DNA of 58,753 bases from positions 1-58,753 of the forward strand of contig PHCQ01000029.1 of the NCBI GenBank assembly GCA_002840835.1, in the 5' to 3' direction. A program made the translations under genes and the position numbers. The DNA comes from Betaproteobacteria bacterium HGW-Betaproteobacteria-16. Its GTDB lineage: Bacteria > Pseudomonadota > Gammaproteobacteria > Burkholderiales > Burkholderiaceae_C. Of this stretch, positions 35,320-43,490 are shown in pieces. Positions within the stretch are counted from its first letter, which is position 1. Each line of letters begins with the position of its first letter. Under the pieces are notes generated by a model. It had not been told where the DNA came from, searched no databases, and worked only from the letters and a program-made list of their open reading frames with translations.

Positions 35320-35736
35320 ATGGGCCAAGAAGCCTTTCCAATCCTTGTGGCACTAGGTCCCGCCATTGCTTCGGCAATGCTGGGGATATTCGTTGAAAGT
35401 CGTCATAGCGGCGTACTCAGGGCACTGGTTGGGTCATTCATGGAATCTCGGCACCGCGTGCAAATTATCCAGAGCACCCTTATCGCTGCAGCCTTCTTCG
35501 GCCCCACCATTTCAGGCTGGGTCAGTGGGTTGCAGAACAGTGAAACCATCGTCCTTTCAGGGATAGCATGCTTCGTGTTTCTGTCAGCGGCCATGCTCTT
35601 GGCCAGCTACCAGGACGCAGCGAAGGCGCTCGATGACCAGAGGACAGCTCAAGCCGTTTTCAGCCTCTTTGAGGCACGCCTGAACGCTGGCACGTGGTCG
35701 ATTTCTGTGTCGAAGTCGAACGACTTGGGGGATTGA
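35320..35736 (+). CDS. Membrane protein (138 aa)
   Basis: Start MGQEAFPILVALGPAIASAM with AAGGAGGG upstream; the frame opens at 35287. Three likely membrane spans: ~6-24, ~50-68 (STLIAAAFFGPTISGWVSGL) and ~75-95 (IVLSGIACFVFLSAAMLLAS), then a cytoplasmic helix. Function unknown. Confidence 0.6.
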   Translation: MGQEAFPILVALGPAIASAMLGIFVESRHSGVLRALVGSFMESRHRVQIIQSTLIAAAFFGPTISGWVSGLQNSETIVLSGIACFVFLSAAMLLASYQDAAKALDDQRTAQAVFSLFEARLNAGTWSISVSKSNDLGD

Positions 35737-35775
35737 GGTTTTTCCTCAGAACCCTATACTTAGAGGAAATTACCC

Positions 35776-35967
35776 ATGAGCTCAATACGTGCCATGTTCG
35801 AAACTCTCCCTCTTACCCTTGTCAACGGAACATTGATTCTGGGTATCGTCTTGGTCATGATCGCGTGGCCAGCGGTGAAGGAGAAGACGAGGGAACTCAA
35901 AGAAGAGACGAAGCGCCTGCGCGACGCCTCTGCTAGCGATGCTAGCTGCCACAAGCCGGGTACATAA
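35776..35967 (+). CDS. Small membrane-anchored protein (63 aa)
   Basis: One hydrophobic span (GTLILGIVLVMIAWPAV) followed by a highly charged helix (KEKTRELKEETKRLRDA), as in small accessory or scaffold proteins. AGAGGAAATTACCC precedes the ATG. A terminator follows directly. It may be cotranscribed with the preceding membrane gene 39 bases upstream. Confidence 0.5.
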   Translation: MSSIRAMFETLPLTLVNGTLILGIVLVMIAWPAVKEKTRELKEETKRLRDASASDASCHKPGT

Positions 35968-35984
35968 ATGCCCGGACAAAGAAG

Positions 35985-36013
35985 CCCCGCCCGATATCGG
36001 CGGGGTTTTTTTT
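35985..36013 (+). terminator. Rho-independent terminator
   Basis: CCCCGCC-CGATATC-GGCGGGG followed by eight T. It closes the rightward block and lies between convergent transcripts. Confidence 0.85.
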
Positions 36014-36030
36014 CGTCTGTAGGGATGGTC

Positions 36031-36336
36031 TCAGCCAGGCAGCACGTCGATAGTCGTCGCGCTCGTGCAGGGAGCGACTGCGACCCAGCGTCCAATGGGA
36101 TCAGCGTCGTTTTCCCGTATGACCGCCTCCAGCGGCCTCACGGCCAATCGTGAGCTGGCCACGCCAGCTTCCTGCATTAACGAGAGATCCGCTTGGAAGG
36201 TTGAACCTCCACAGCACTGTGTGGTCATCGAGTCCCACAGAATTCGGATCTTCTGCTGCAGGTCCTCAAGGTCCTGTCTGCGTACAACCACGAAGTCGTC
36301 GCTGCAATGGGACTGCCGTTCGATTGCGTTGCTCAT
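36031..36336 (-). CDS. Hypothetical protein after the LuxR-type regulator (101 aa)
   Basis: Start MSNAIERQSHCSDDFVVVRR, with AAGGAAG upstream and 13 bases after the regulator's stop, so it is the last gene of the kinase operon. A helical segment (RQDLEDLQQKIRILWDSM) and CCGG near the middle. No known domain. Confidence 0.5.
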   Translation of the reverse strand: MSNAIERQSHCSDDFVVVRRQDLEDLQQKIRILWDSMTTQCCGGSTFQADLSLMQEAGVASSRLAVRPLEAVIRENDADPIGRWVAVAPCTSATTIDVLPG

Positions 36337-36349
36337 GACGCTTCCTTGT

Positions 36350-37036
36350 TCAAATGAGGCCAAGCCATACCGCGCGTTGAACCGCCGCGATTTTGTTGGT
36401 TGCTCGCATCTTGATCATGGCCCGAGACCAATGGTGGTTGACGGTGCGCTCAGTGCATGACATTCGCACCGCAGCCTCACGGGCGGTCAAGCCCTCTGCG
36501 GCTGCAATCAGGCTCTCTCGCTCACGAGAAGTGATCGAAGTTTGCTCCGAAAGGAGAATAGGTTTGAGTGTCGGCCAGGAACTCAGCAAGGCGTAGGCCA
36601 CTTCTGCAGCGTGCGCCCGGTCGCTCGCCTCAGATTGGCTGAACACGAAGCACTCGAACGCCCGGCCAAGGGGTAGTGGAATCTCCACACGGACCATGGA
36701 GGACATTCCATCCTCAATCCAGTGGCGCCTCCACGACTCGTTCCCATACGTGTCGGTACCCTTGAGGTTGACCCATCCAACCATCGGTGATTTTGACTCG
36801 CGCCATGCCTCCCCATAGGAGTCACTGCTGCAAAGCAGCTCGGCTGCCCGCGTGTGACGTCGTGGGAAAACAGTCAGGACCTGTCGGGCGCTTGCTGGGC
36901 CAAATGGATCAGGACCAAGCACCACCAGCGCCTTCACGCTCAGATGGCTCAGCTTGCTGAACCAATCCTCGATCTCTCGTCGAGGGTCAGCAAGACTCGG
37001 ATCTGCGATGTCGGAATGGGACCCTGGTGCAAACAT
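36350..37036 (-). CDS. LuxR-type transcriptional regulator with GAF/PAS-like sensor part
   Basis: 228 aa. The C-terminal helix-turn-helix is clear (TSRERESLIAAAEGLTAREA, then MSCTERTVNHHWSRAMIKMR). The N-terminal ~150 residues lack the acyl-homoserine-lactone site pattern of LuxR and look GAF/PAS-like. It starts 10 bases after the receiver-protein gene, so it is probably the transcriptional output of the kinase pathway. No receiver domain of its own. Confidence 0.75.
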   Translation of the reverse strand: MFAPGSHSDIADPSLADPRREIEDWFSKLSHLSVKALVVLGPDPFGPASARQVLTVFPRRHTRAAELLCSSDSYGEAWRESKSPMVGWVNLKGTDTYGNESWRRHWIEDGMSSMVRVEIPLPLGRAFECFVFSQSEASDRAHAAEVAYALLSSWPTLKPILLSEQTSITSRERESLIAAAEGLTAREAAVRMSCTERTVNHHWSRAMIKMRATNKIAAVQRAVWLGLI

Positions 37037-37046
37037 CGATGCGTCC

Positions 37047-38321
37047 TTATCCGATGCTCTTACCTATGAGGACAGATGCTTCGACATGAGCCGCCAAGTC
37101 GGGAGGCAACTCTCGTTCACGCAGAACCTGCTCGAGGGCATGTCGATGGAGGATTGATCGGCCGGCGGTCTGCCCAAGACGAAGTAGCAGGGCGGACATG
37201 CTGTGAATGTCACGCTCATGTGCTCGGTACGAGTTCACCAGGTCTGGGGCCAGGGTAGGGCTCACCACATCGTCACTGAGCAGGTTCCATTCCGAGTCCT
37301 GCGACGTGGAACGAAGCTGGTAGGACTGGAGGAGGTCGCGAACCATTGAGCGAACCTCCTCGATCGGGGTCATGATGTCGTCAATGCCATAGCTCTTGCT
37401 GGTGAGAACAGGTACGTCGAGATCGAACACAGCTGCGTAGACAGGTAGCTCGCCGCCCAGAAGTTTGGTCTCCTGAAGTTGGATACGCCCTTTCAAATCG
37501 AGCTGGTGGTGGATGTCCATGTTTGAAAGCATCACGCCGTCTCGAACGAGTGAAACTTCGTTCGCTGGCACACCTTCCTCTTGGAGCATCTCAGTCAAAC
37601 TGAACAGACTGTTCTGGGTCTCCAGCTGTATCCATTGCAGCGGGCCCGTGTGAGAAAGGCCAAGCAATCCGAATGGTCTGCCCACGACGACATATTCAGA
37701 CCACTCAAGCTCCTCGACCATCCCCTTCAGGCCTTCCACAATGGTTGCATCGTGCAGTACGTCTTTCTGTTCTTCGGTGAGGCTGGGGCGAAGCAGGTGT
37801 CCGACTTGCTCACAGACAACTTCGTGCATCTCTTCGTAGTCGGCCTTCAGAACCCTGTAGAGGTTTCGTGTCGTCTTCGGAATGAATTTCTGGATCAGGC
37901 CTCTATTGAACGCATTCACTGCAACTCTTGAGTCGGCTTCCCCAGTGAGCAGGATTCTCCGGCCAGGCCAGTTGTCCAACTGTTCAATGACCTCAAGCCC
38001 ATTGATGCCGGGCATCGCATAGTCCACGATTAACACACTGGTCAGGTGAAAGCGCGTGTAGTTGTTGAAGTAGTTGCTGACTAGCTGCTTGGCAATTCCC
38101 GGGTGATCGAGAGAGCCGGCGTCCATGACGTTGAGCATTCGTTCAAGGTCTCGCCAGTAGACAACTTCTTCTTGAAGCCTTTCGATGGCGCCCGCAGGTG
38201 AATCGATGAACTGACGAGCATGGTCGCGGGGCAAGGTCTTGCGCAGGGCCTCCAGAAAGCTTCCTTTGTCATCAACGTAGACGATGCGCTTGGGGATCGA
38301 GATCAGTGGGAAAGCTCTCAT
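37047..38321 (-). CDS. Response regulator, LqsR/CqsS-pathway-like
   Basis: 424 aa. A receiver domain fills the first ~170 residues: acidic pocket in IVYVDD, phosphorylation site in VLIVDYAMPG, and the conserved lysine in KFIPKTT. An unusual insert separates the first and second acidic motifs (~residues 40-90). The remaining ~250 residues are of unknown type, not a common DNA-binding domain. Its start overlaps the kinase stop as ATGA, so the two are a pair. The domain order resembles Legionella LqsR, which also has a receiver and an unusual output. Confidence 0.75.
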   Translation of the reverse strand: MRAFPLISIPKRIVYVDDKGSFLEALRKTLPRDHARQFIDSPAGAIERLQEEVVYWRDLERMLNVMDAGSLDHPGIAKQLVSNYFNNYTRFHLTSVLIVDYAMPGINGLEVIEQLDNWPGRRILLTGEADSRVAVNAFNRGLIQKFIPKTTRNLYRVLKADYEEMHEVVCEQVGHLLRPSLTEEQKDVLHDATIVEGLKGMVEELEWSEYVVVGRPFGLLGLSHTGPLQWIQLETQNSLFSLTEMLQEEGVPANEVSLVRDGVMLSNMDIHHQLDLKGRIQLQETKLLGGELPVYAAVFDLDVPVLTSKSYGIDDIMTPIEEVRSMVRDLLQSYQLRSTSQDSEWNLLSDDVVSPTLAPDLVNSYRAHERDIHSMSALLLRLGQTAGRSILHRHALEQVLRERELPPDLAAHVEASVLIGKSIG

Positions 38322-39610
38322 GGATTGACAAGGGGGAACTCGAGTGAAAAAAGGGTACCACTGGTTTCAGTGGATTCAACCGATATAGAGCCACCGTAGG
38401 CTCTCACGGCTGAGCGGACAAATGTCAGACCTAGACCATGCCCCATTCCATCGCTGGTGGAGAAGAAAGGGCTGAAGATCTTCTGGAGATCTGACTTCTT
38501 GATGCCAACTCCGAAATCCCAGATCTCGCAACGCCCGCGCTTCTTGGAGGTGTCAGTTGTGAGGAAGATTCGGATACTGTCGTGTGGTGCCCGGGGATGC
38601 CTCTTGAGAGTGGCGGTGTACGCGTTCTCCAAGAGATTGCGAAAGACCTGCGCGATGATGGTCCTATCGGCCATGATCGTGAAGTCTGAAGTCATCTTGA
38701 CCCCTACGACCCGTAACCGTGATGCATCTGACGCCTCAAAGCTTCTCACTGCATCGTAGGCAGCGGTAGACATCGTAACGGGCTCCCTGTGGGAGAACCG
38801 GTGAAGGGGGTTAGCGTTCGCCAGGTGAGTGGAAATGAGATCGGCGGTGGCCTCCACATTGCGTTCGATCTCTGAGGCGATCTCGCGCATGGCATTGAGA
38901 GATTCCGCGTCGATTGGTTGCCCTGCCTTGAGCTCGTACAACCTGGTAGTGATGGCTTCTCCCAAGAGACCCACTCCGGCCAAAGGGGTGCGAACCTCAT
39001 GAGCTGCGACGCCAAGCGCATTGAACTGGTTCTCCAACTGGAGAAGGCGGACGTTCTTGTCGATGGCATGGGCGAGCAGGGCTGTCGCAATCGTGAAGAC
39101 GGTCACCACCAGCGCTGGTCCCAAAAACAGATCGCCACTGATCTCCGCCCACCGAACCGGATAGAACATCGGGAAAAAGAGGAATGCAACGACTACAGCG
39201 CTCACTGCACCGATGACGGCTAGGCGCCAGTCAGTGGACGTGAAGTACAGCATCGAGAGTACGCAGAACGATGCGAGCCAAACTTCGTTTGCACTGTTGC
39301 CTATGTAGAACCAGGCACCAAGAAACACAGTGCCAAAGAAAGACGTGAAGAGGTAGATCGCCTCAAGAATTTGATCACCAGGTTTGTACCGGAAGGACGC
39401 AAGCAACAGGACCACGCCCGCCAAAACCGAGGCCAGACGCCACGCGAAACTCTCGTACGGCTGCGGGTACAGATATGCCCAGCACCAGTGGATCAGTGGG
39501 TTGCACACGATCATCAGGACGGCGATGGTTCTGACCCGGAACAGCGATTGGTCCTTGATGACCTCCAGGGGCGCTCGAACGGCCACGTGGGCGTACGATT
39601 GAAAAGACAT
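38318..39610 (-). CDS. Membrane histidine kinase of CqsS/LqsS type
   Basis: 430 aa from the ATG at 39610; the frame opens at 39709. The N-terminal half has about six membrane spans and includes YLYPQPYESFAWRLASVLAG, close to the PQSYE segment of CqsS/LqsS, sensors of alpha-hydroxyketone signals. The kinase core follows: H-box LGVAAHEVRTPLAGV, N-box NLLENAYTA, DFGVGI and GHGLGLTFVRSA. It has no receiver domain of its own, unlike hybrid CqsS; the separate coupled receiver protein fills that role. No cqsA/lqsA synthase gene is in the window. Confidence 0.8.
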   Translation of the reverse strand: MSFQSYAHVAVRAPLEVIKDQSLFRVRTIAVLMIVCNPLIHWCWAYLYPQPYESFAWRLASVLAGVVLLLASFRYKPGDQILEAIYLFTSFFGTVFLGAWFYIGNSANEVWLASFCVLSMLYFTSTDWRLAVIGAVSAVVVAFLFFPMFYPVRWAEISGDLFLGPALVVTVFTIATALLAHAIDKNVRLLQLENQFNALGVAAHEVRTPLAGVGLLGEAITTRLYELKAGQPIDAESLNAMREIASEIERNVEATADLISTHLANANPLHRFSHREPVTMSTAAYDAVRSFEASDASRLRVVGVKMTSDFTIMADRTIIAQVFRNLLENAYTATLKRHPRAPHDSIRIFLTTDTSKKRGRCEIWDFGVGIKKSDLQKIFSPFFSTSDGMGHGLGLTFVRSAVRAYGGSISVESTETSGTLFSLEFPLVNP

Positions 39611-39946
39611 TGTCGAAAGTACGAGAAAGCGGGCGGCTGCTTCCTGATGTGGAACTGTTCTGAGTTGGAAGGAAGGCGCGAGCCTGAGGCTAGCAATCGT
39701 AATGCCCATTGAGTCGATTGCCTGCGACAGATTTCACAGGCGGCCGGATTCAATGGCTCAAGGGATGCTTGTGGCTCGGGAAACTGGTAACCGACTGGTC
39801 GGTCGGTTTCGTGCACTGCCGGTGAGTTTGGCAATCCCCACTTCAGGGGAAGATGGCACTAGCAGAAATGATAGCCTGTCATTCTTGATGGTGGCTTTTG
39901 TTCGCCCCCGGCGTAGAGTTCCCCCATGAACTCGCTCAGGGAAATT
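39611..39946. other. Intergenic region between the kinase and LuxR genes
   Basis: No convincing gene. It should hold the kinase operon promoter. An inverted repeat ACCGAC-TG-GTCGGT at 39790-39803 is a possible operator. The AHL-type LuxR gene ends at the right edge and no terminator is evident. Confidence 0.35.
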
Positions 39947-40687
39947 TCACGCCAACAGGCCAAGTCGGAAAGCCACTGCAATCGCTTGGGACCTGTTCTT
40001 GACGTCGAGCTTTTCCATCACGTGCTTGATGTGAAAGACGACGGTGGGCTCGGCTATGGACATGATCTGACCAATCTCGGCAGATGTTTTGCCCATGGCA
40101 ACCCAGCGCAGACACAGGGTCTCCTGCGACGAAAGCGTTGGCTTTGGGGTGGATGCCATCTCCGACGCAATCAACCCTCGATAGGCGAAGTGGGCGCAAC
40201 TTGCGAGCACCTTCCCGGCCGCAAGCAACTGCTCCGTCTCCCTTGGATCGTCGGTCAGGGGTTTGTCTCGCACCAGGCTGATCATGCTCTTGACGACCCC
40301 GCGGGCTTCGTGCACCGGCACGCTCAGGCCAAACCCCACGCCGTGGGATTTCGCTTCTTCCAGGAGGTCGAGAGTGCCGGCGCTCTCGAACAGGTCCTCT
40401 GTCCAGACAAGGGCTTCGGTACTCGTCTGGCAATGGCCGATCGTTGGGTCCAGTGCGATGTACTGGCGCTCCGCATAGATCCTCTGCCACTCACTGGGAT
40501 AGCCGCTGGCGATCTTGTGAACAGGTGTGCCATTGTCGTCATACCACTGGGTACCGATGAGGAAGCGCTCAAACCCAATCTTCTGGGAAGCCGCCGTCAT
40601 GGTCGACAGAAACTCCTGCTCGGTCTTCGCATCAAGCACCATCGCCATGAGGTCGATGGTGCTGTTCAGCGACAAGCCTGTTGACAT
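39947..40687 (-). CDS. LuxR-family acyl-homoserine-lactone receptor
   Basis: 246 aa from the ATG at 40687, preceded by TTGGAGC; the frame opens at 40720. The N-terminal autoinducer domain has the diagnostic residues in IGTQWYDD, YPSEWQRIYAERQYIALDPT and the later VWTEDLF, and G in SHGVGFGLSVPVH. The C-terminal helix-turn-helix is SSQETLCLRWVAMGKTSAEI then VVFHIKHVMEKLDVKNRSQA. It should bind an AHL and regulate the facing genes. The RsaM-like gene starts 34 bases away in the other direction. Confidence 0.9.
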   Translation of the reverse strand: MSTGLSLNSTIDLMAMVLDAKTEQEFLSTMTAASQKIGFERFLIGTQWYDDNGTPVHKIASGYPSEWQRIYAERQYIALDPTIGHCQTSTEALVWTEDLFESAGTLDLLEEAKSHGVGFGLSVPVHEARGVVKSMISLVRDKPLTDDPRETEQLLAAGKVLASCAHFAYRGLIASEMASTPKPTLSSQETLCLRWVAMGKTSAEIGQIMSIAEPTVVFHIKHVMEKLDVKNRSQAIAVAFRLGLLA

Positions 40688-40721
40688 CTTGAAGCTCCAA
40701 CTATCCATTGAGGTCAACACG

Positions 40722-41105
40722 ATGATAAGCGTTCAAAGGACGAGCCCAACGTCTACAAAGGATTACTACGTTCGCATGACACCCGATGAAATTGGGCGCT
40801 TGTGCTTGCACCACCATTCCAGCGAAATCACGGTCCAGTCCCCGTGTGAAGGGTTCACACAGTGGATTGCCAGGATTGATCAAGGGCTGTTGTCGGTGAG
40901 CTGGGACTGGGTTCGACTGGATGATGGTGCCCTGGTGCAACCCATACCGCGCATCGTGCTCTCGAATGTGATGTTGGTGGACGCCTTCGGCTGTGATCGT
41001 GGGATGGACCTGACTGAGGCCGCCCTGCAGGCGTTGGTGGACAGCATCGATTGGATGCCCACGGTGGAAGAAGCCTGCTGGCCGCCCTTGTCGAGAAATC
41101 ACTGA
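40722..41105 (+). CDS. RsaM/TofM-like regulator of the AHL circuit
   Basis: 127 aa, MISVQRTSPTSTKDYYVRMT, with GAGGT 9 bases upstream. Sits between luxR and luxI homologues, exactly where Burkholderia carries rsaM/tofM, small proteins that restrain AHL production. The middle SEITVQSPCEGFTQWIARID and WDWVRLDDGALV look like that group; my recognition is moderate. Its 3' end overlaps the luxI 3' end by 7 bases. Confidence 0.6.
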   Translation: MISVQRTSPTSTKDYYVRMTPDEIGRLCLHHHSSEITVQSPCEGFTQWIARIDQGLLSVSWDWVRLDDGALVQPIPRIVLSNVMLVDAFGCDRGMDLTEAALQALVDSIDWMPTVEEACWPPLSRNH

Positions 41106-41692
41106 GGGTGACGGAGCTTGATGGCCGCCAGTGTGATGTCGTCCACCTCAATGACGACTGCGACCGCAGAGGCGACACCGATGCGGATTGAGGGTCCCAT
41201 CCTGTGAATGTGCAGACCCTGTTGACGCAGCATCCGTTCCATGACTGGGGTCGTAACGGTGACATACCGGGTGATGTTGTTCTCAAGCGCAAACTCGGCC
41301 GACTGGCGCATGAGCGCCATGGACATGGGCCCAAAGGTGGCGTTCGAGGTTCCTACACGGTCGGTGGCCACTGCGAACCGGCTCAACTCCCAGCAGTCAT
41401 CGCTTTGAGGCGCCTCCTGGCCGTGAAGCAGCTCTGGGAAAGTGTCCCTGAGCATGTAGGGGCCTGTGGTCGGGAGCAACCGCCAACAGGCATCGATAGC
41501 CCCGTCCGCGTGCTTTGCCAAGACGTACGAGACCTCTGGGAGGTCGTCGAACTCGTCCCGTTCCAGGCCGTCTTCGGTCTGCACATCCCACCCAAGGCGG
41601 TCGTGGAAAACCGTGTAACGGAGCTTGAACATGGCGTGCAAGTCGCCCTGCTGCATCTGCAAGGGCCTGTGGATATTCACATGGTGGTTCAT
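41099..41692 (-). CDS. LuxI-family acyl-homoserine-lactone synthase
   Basis: 197 aa. Makes AHL from S-adenosylmethionine and an acyl carrier. The conserved residues are visible: FKLRYTVFHDRLGW (Arg, Phe, Trp), RDEFDDLPEVSYVL (Glu and two Asp), ACWRLLPTTGPYML (Arg) and CWELSRFAV (Glu, Arg). Convergent with the RsaM-like gene. Palindromic sites about 80-130 bases upstream may bind the LuxR protein. Confidence 0.92.
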   Translation of the reverse strand: MNHHVNIHRPLQMQQGDLHAMFKLRYTVFHDRLGWDVQTEDGLERDEFDDLPEVSYVLAKHADGAIDACWRLLPTTGPYMLRDTFPELLHGQEAPQSDDCWELSRFAVATDRVGTSNATFGPMSMALMRQSAEFALENNITRYVTVTTPVMERMLRQQGLHIHRMGPSIRIGVASAVAVVIEVDDITLAAIKLRHPQ

Positions 41693-42023
41693 AGGACTTG
41701 AGAAAAAGTAAGTTCAAAAGTCCATTGAACACAGAAGGCTGGTGTACGGTAACTGTTAAAAGTTGTAGCTTGCAACCGCTCTCAACTTGGTGTTGCAAGT
41801 GGAGAACACTTGCGCGCGCAAGTCCAAAAGAACGGGCGGGGGCCCTCGAATCAGGGCAGGCAAGCCACCGTTCTAGTAGAGGACCCGGCCGATATACTGA
41901 TATGAGGTCAGGCTGACACCGAAACACTGCCTGGTAAGCACCTAGACACCGGCGTATTAGCTGTTGACATCGGTTTGCAGATCGAATGGTTTCTCTCAAT
42001 GCCGTCCCAAGTTCTTCGCTGCT
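41693..42023. promoter_or_regulatory. Control region upstream of luxI with CTTGC palindromes
   Basis: No gene. At 41808-41823 lies a perfect 16-bp palindrome ACTTGCGCGCGCAAGT. At 41769-41776 and 41792-41799 a second inverted pair CTTGCAAC / GTTGCAAG uses the same CTTGC half site. Such dyads 75-130 bases before a luxI gene are candidate LuxR boxes. The region also carries the promoter of the rightward gene at 42024. Confidence 0.5.
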
Positions 42024-43142
42024 ATGACAACAAATCAGCAATACATCGTTGATGTTCCTGGCCTTGCACAGACGGTCTCAGAATGCTCTCCTGAACCTTC
42101 GCATTCGGGGCTGCTCGAGCGAGTTCGATCGTTTGATCCGCTCTCCGAGGTAAAGCTGGCCACTACTCGGGGCGGTGATGGTAGCCACTACTTCGTTCGC
42201 AGAAAGGTGATCACTCGAAGTGGTGAAACGATTCACTCCGACCACGAAGCATGGCTAAAGGACCAATTGACGCAGGACGGAGGGAACGCCGGTGCCACTT
42301 ATGCAAGACTGCGAAAAGCGGACTTGTTTTTGAGTAAATGTGAAATCACGACGATCTACCTGGTGCACGACAGAGGTACGAGTAATCCGGCCGAGTTTTT
42401 ACAAGTTGAGATCAGGCTTGAGGTTGAGATCATTGATTCACATCTGTTCTTAAAGCAACCCTGGCTCTCCCCAAAAGATCTGCAGGATCTGATGGACATA
42501 ATCATTGGTGACTCTGTACCACTAGATGAGAGAACTTGGATCTCTCCTGCTCGCTATGAGTTGCAATCTGTAGCCGATGTGGAGATGTTCGTAAGGCAAG
42601 CCGAGGAGCTTGAGGCGCACCTCAGACTGAAGGCACGTGAAAAGCACTACCGAGTGTCAGATAGCAATGGCGGGGCCGCGGCTAATCGAGGGTGGGAAGT
42701 CCTCTCGCACGACCAATTGTTTCCCGGTTGGGACAAGCACAAGGTTAAACACCGGCGCATCTTCGAGGATTGGGGCAGCTCCAGTGCAGGTCGAAGTGGA
42801 GCACGCATCTGCGACCATTGGGTGATGAAAATGTCGGACTGGACCGACCCTACGAGCAAGATCAGGTACCTGTCATTGGTACCAATGTGGACCTTCAAGC
42901 AAAAGCTTGCTTCAGTTGACCCGCGTCGTGGAGATGCATACGCCCACTATGGAAAGCTGCAGACCCTGGATCGACGAGTGAAGGTTCCTTTCGCTTGGTA
43001 CTTCTACATGCTGCATGGGAATCGGGTGCTCGATGGTTCAGCCAAGCGCGTGTTGACGGACGCAGAGGCCGGACTGATTGTGTTGCCAGAGCATGACTAT
43101 CAAGTGCTTCTCGATTGGAGAAGTAGTAGCTATGGCTTTTGA
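42024..43142 (+). CDS. Hypothetical protein (372 aa)
   Basis: Start MTTNQQYIVDVPGLAQTVSE; the frame opens at 41964. Large soluble alpha/beta protein without membrane spans; segments such as FLQVEIRLEVEIIDSHLFLK are strongly beta. Repeated aromatic/basic stretches in the C-terminal half (VPFAWYFYMLHGNRVLDGSA). No family recognised. Overlaps the next gene by 11 bases. It lies between the AHL circuit and the recombinase and may belong to either. Confidence 0.55.
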   Translation: MTTNQQYIVDVPGLAQTVSECSPEPSHSGLLERVRSFDPLSEVKLATTRGGDGSHYFVRRKVITRSGETIHSDHEAWLKDQLTQDGGNAGATYARLRKADLFLSKCEITTIYLVHDRGTSNPAEFLQVEIRLEVEIIDSHLFLKQPWLSPKDLQDLMDIIIGDSVPLDERTWISPARYELQSVADVEMFVRQAEELEAHLRLKAREKHYRVSDSNGGAAANRGWEVLSHDQLFPGWDKHKVKHRRIFEDWGSSSAGRSGARICDHWVMKMSDWTDPTSKIRYLSLVPMWTFKQKLASVDPRRGDAYAHYGKLQTLDRRVKVPFAWYFYMLHGNRVLDGSAKRVLTDAEAGLIVLPEHDYQVLLDWRSSSYGF

Positions 43143-43434
43143 AGGTACCCATGAGGATTTCTTGCTGACCGACCTCGTCCTTACGGCTGTGCCGTTCGGC
43201 ATTGAGCGCATCAATACCTACATGGCGAGATTTCGAAAAATGGGTTTCGCTGCAGAGTTGGTGGAAGTGCAGCGCCGGCTGCGCCAAGGCCTAGGGCTAC
43301 TGGTCAGAAGAGAGGGTGTCCAGGCTCGCCGAATCTGGATGCTTGATGGGAGGTTGATCAATCCAGCCAGCAGCGCACGGTTTGAGGATGTCAGGAGACC
43401 GCTAAAGGCCTACCTCAAGCGCGAACGGATTTAA
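43132..43434 (+). CDS. Hypothetical basic protein (100 aa)
   Basis: Start MAFEGTHEDFLLTDLVLTAV, overlapping the previous gene by 11 bases and so probably coupled. The C-terminal half is basic (RLRQGLGLLVRREGVQARRI). Unknown function. It converges on the large recombinase gene 56 bases away. Confidence 0.5.
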   Translation: MAFEGTHEDFLLTDLVLTAVPFGIERINTYMARFRKMGFAAELVEVQRRLRQGLGLLVRREGVQARRIWMLDGRLINPASSARFEDVRRPLKAYLKRERI

Positions 43435-43490
43435 CGCTTCAGAGGAGGCCCCTCAAGCCATCGCAAAGCGAAGGACAATTCTGCTCTGGC

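Noticed and set aside
39926..40684. 252-codon plus-strand frame
   Set aside because: Antisense of the luxR homologue, which has clear motifs on the other strand.
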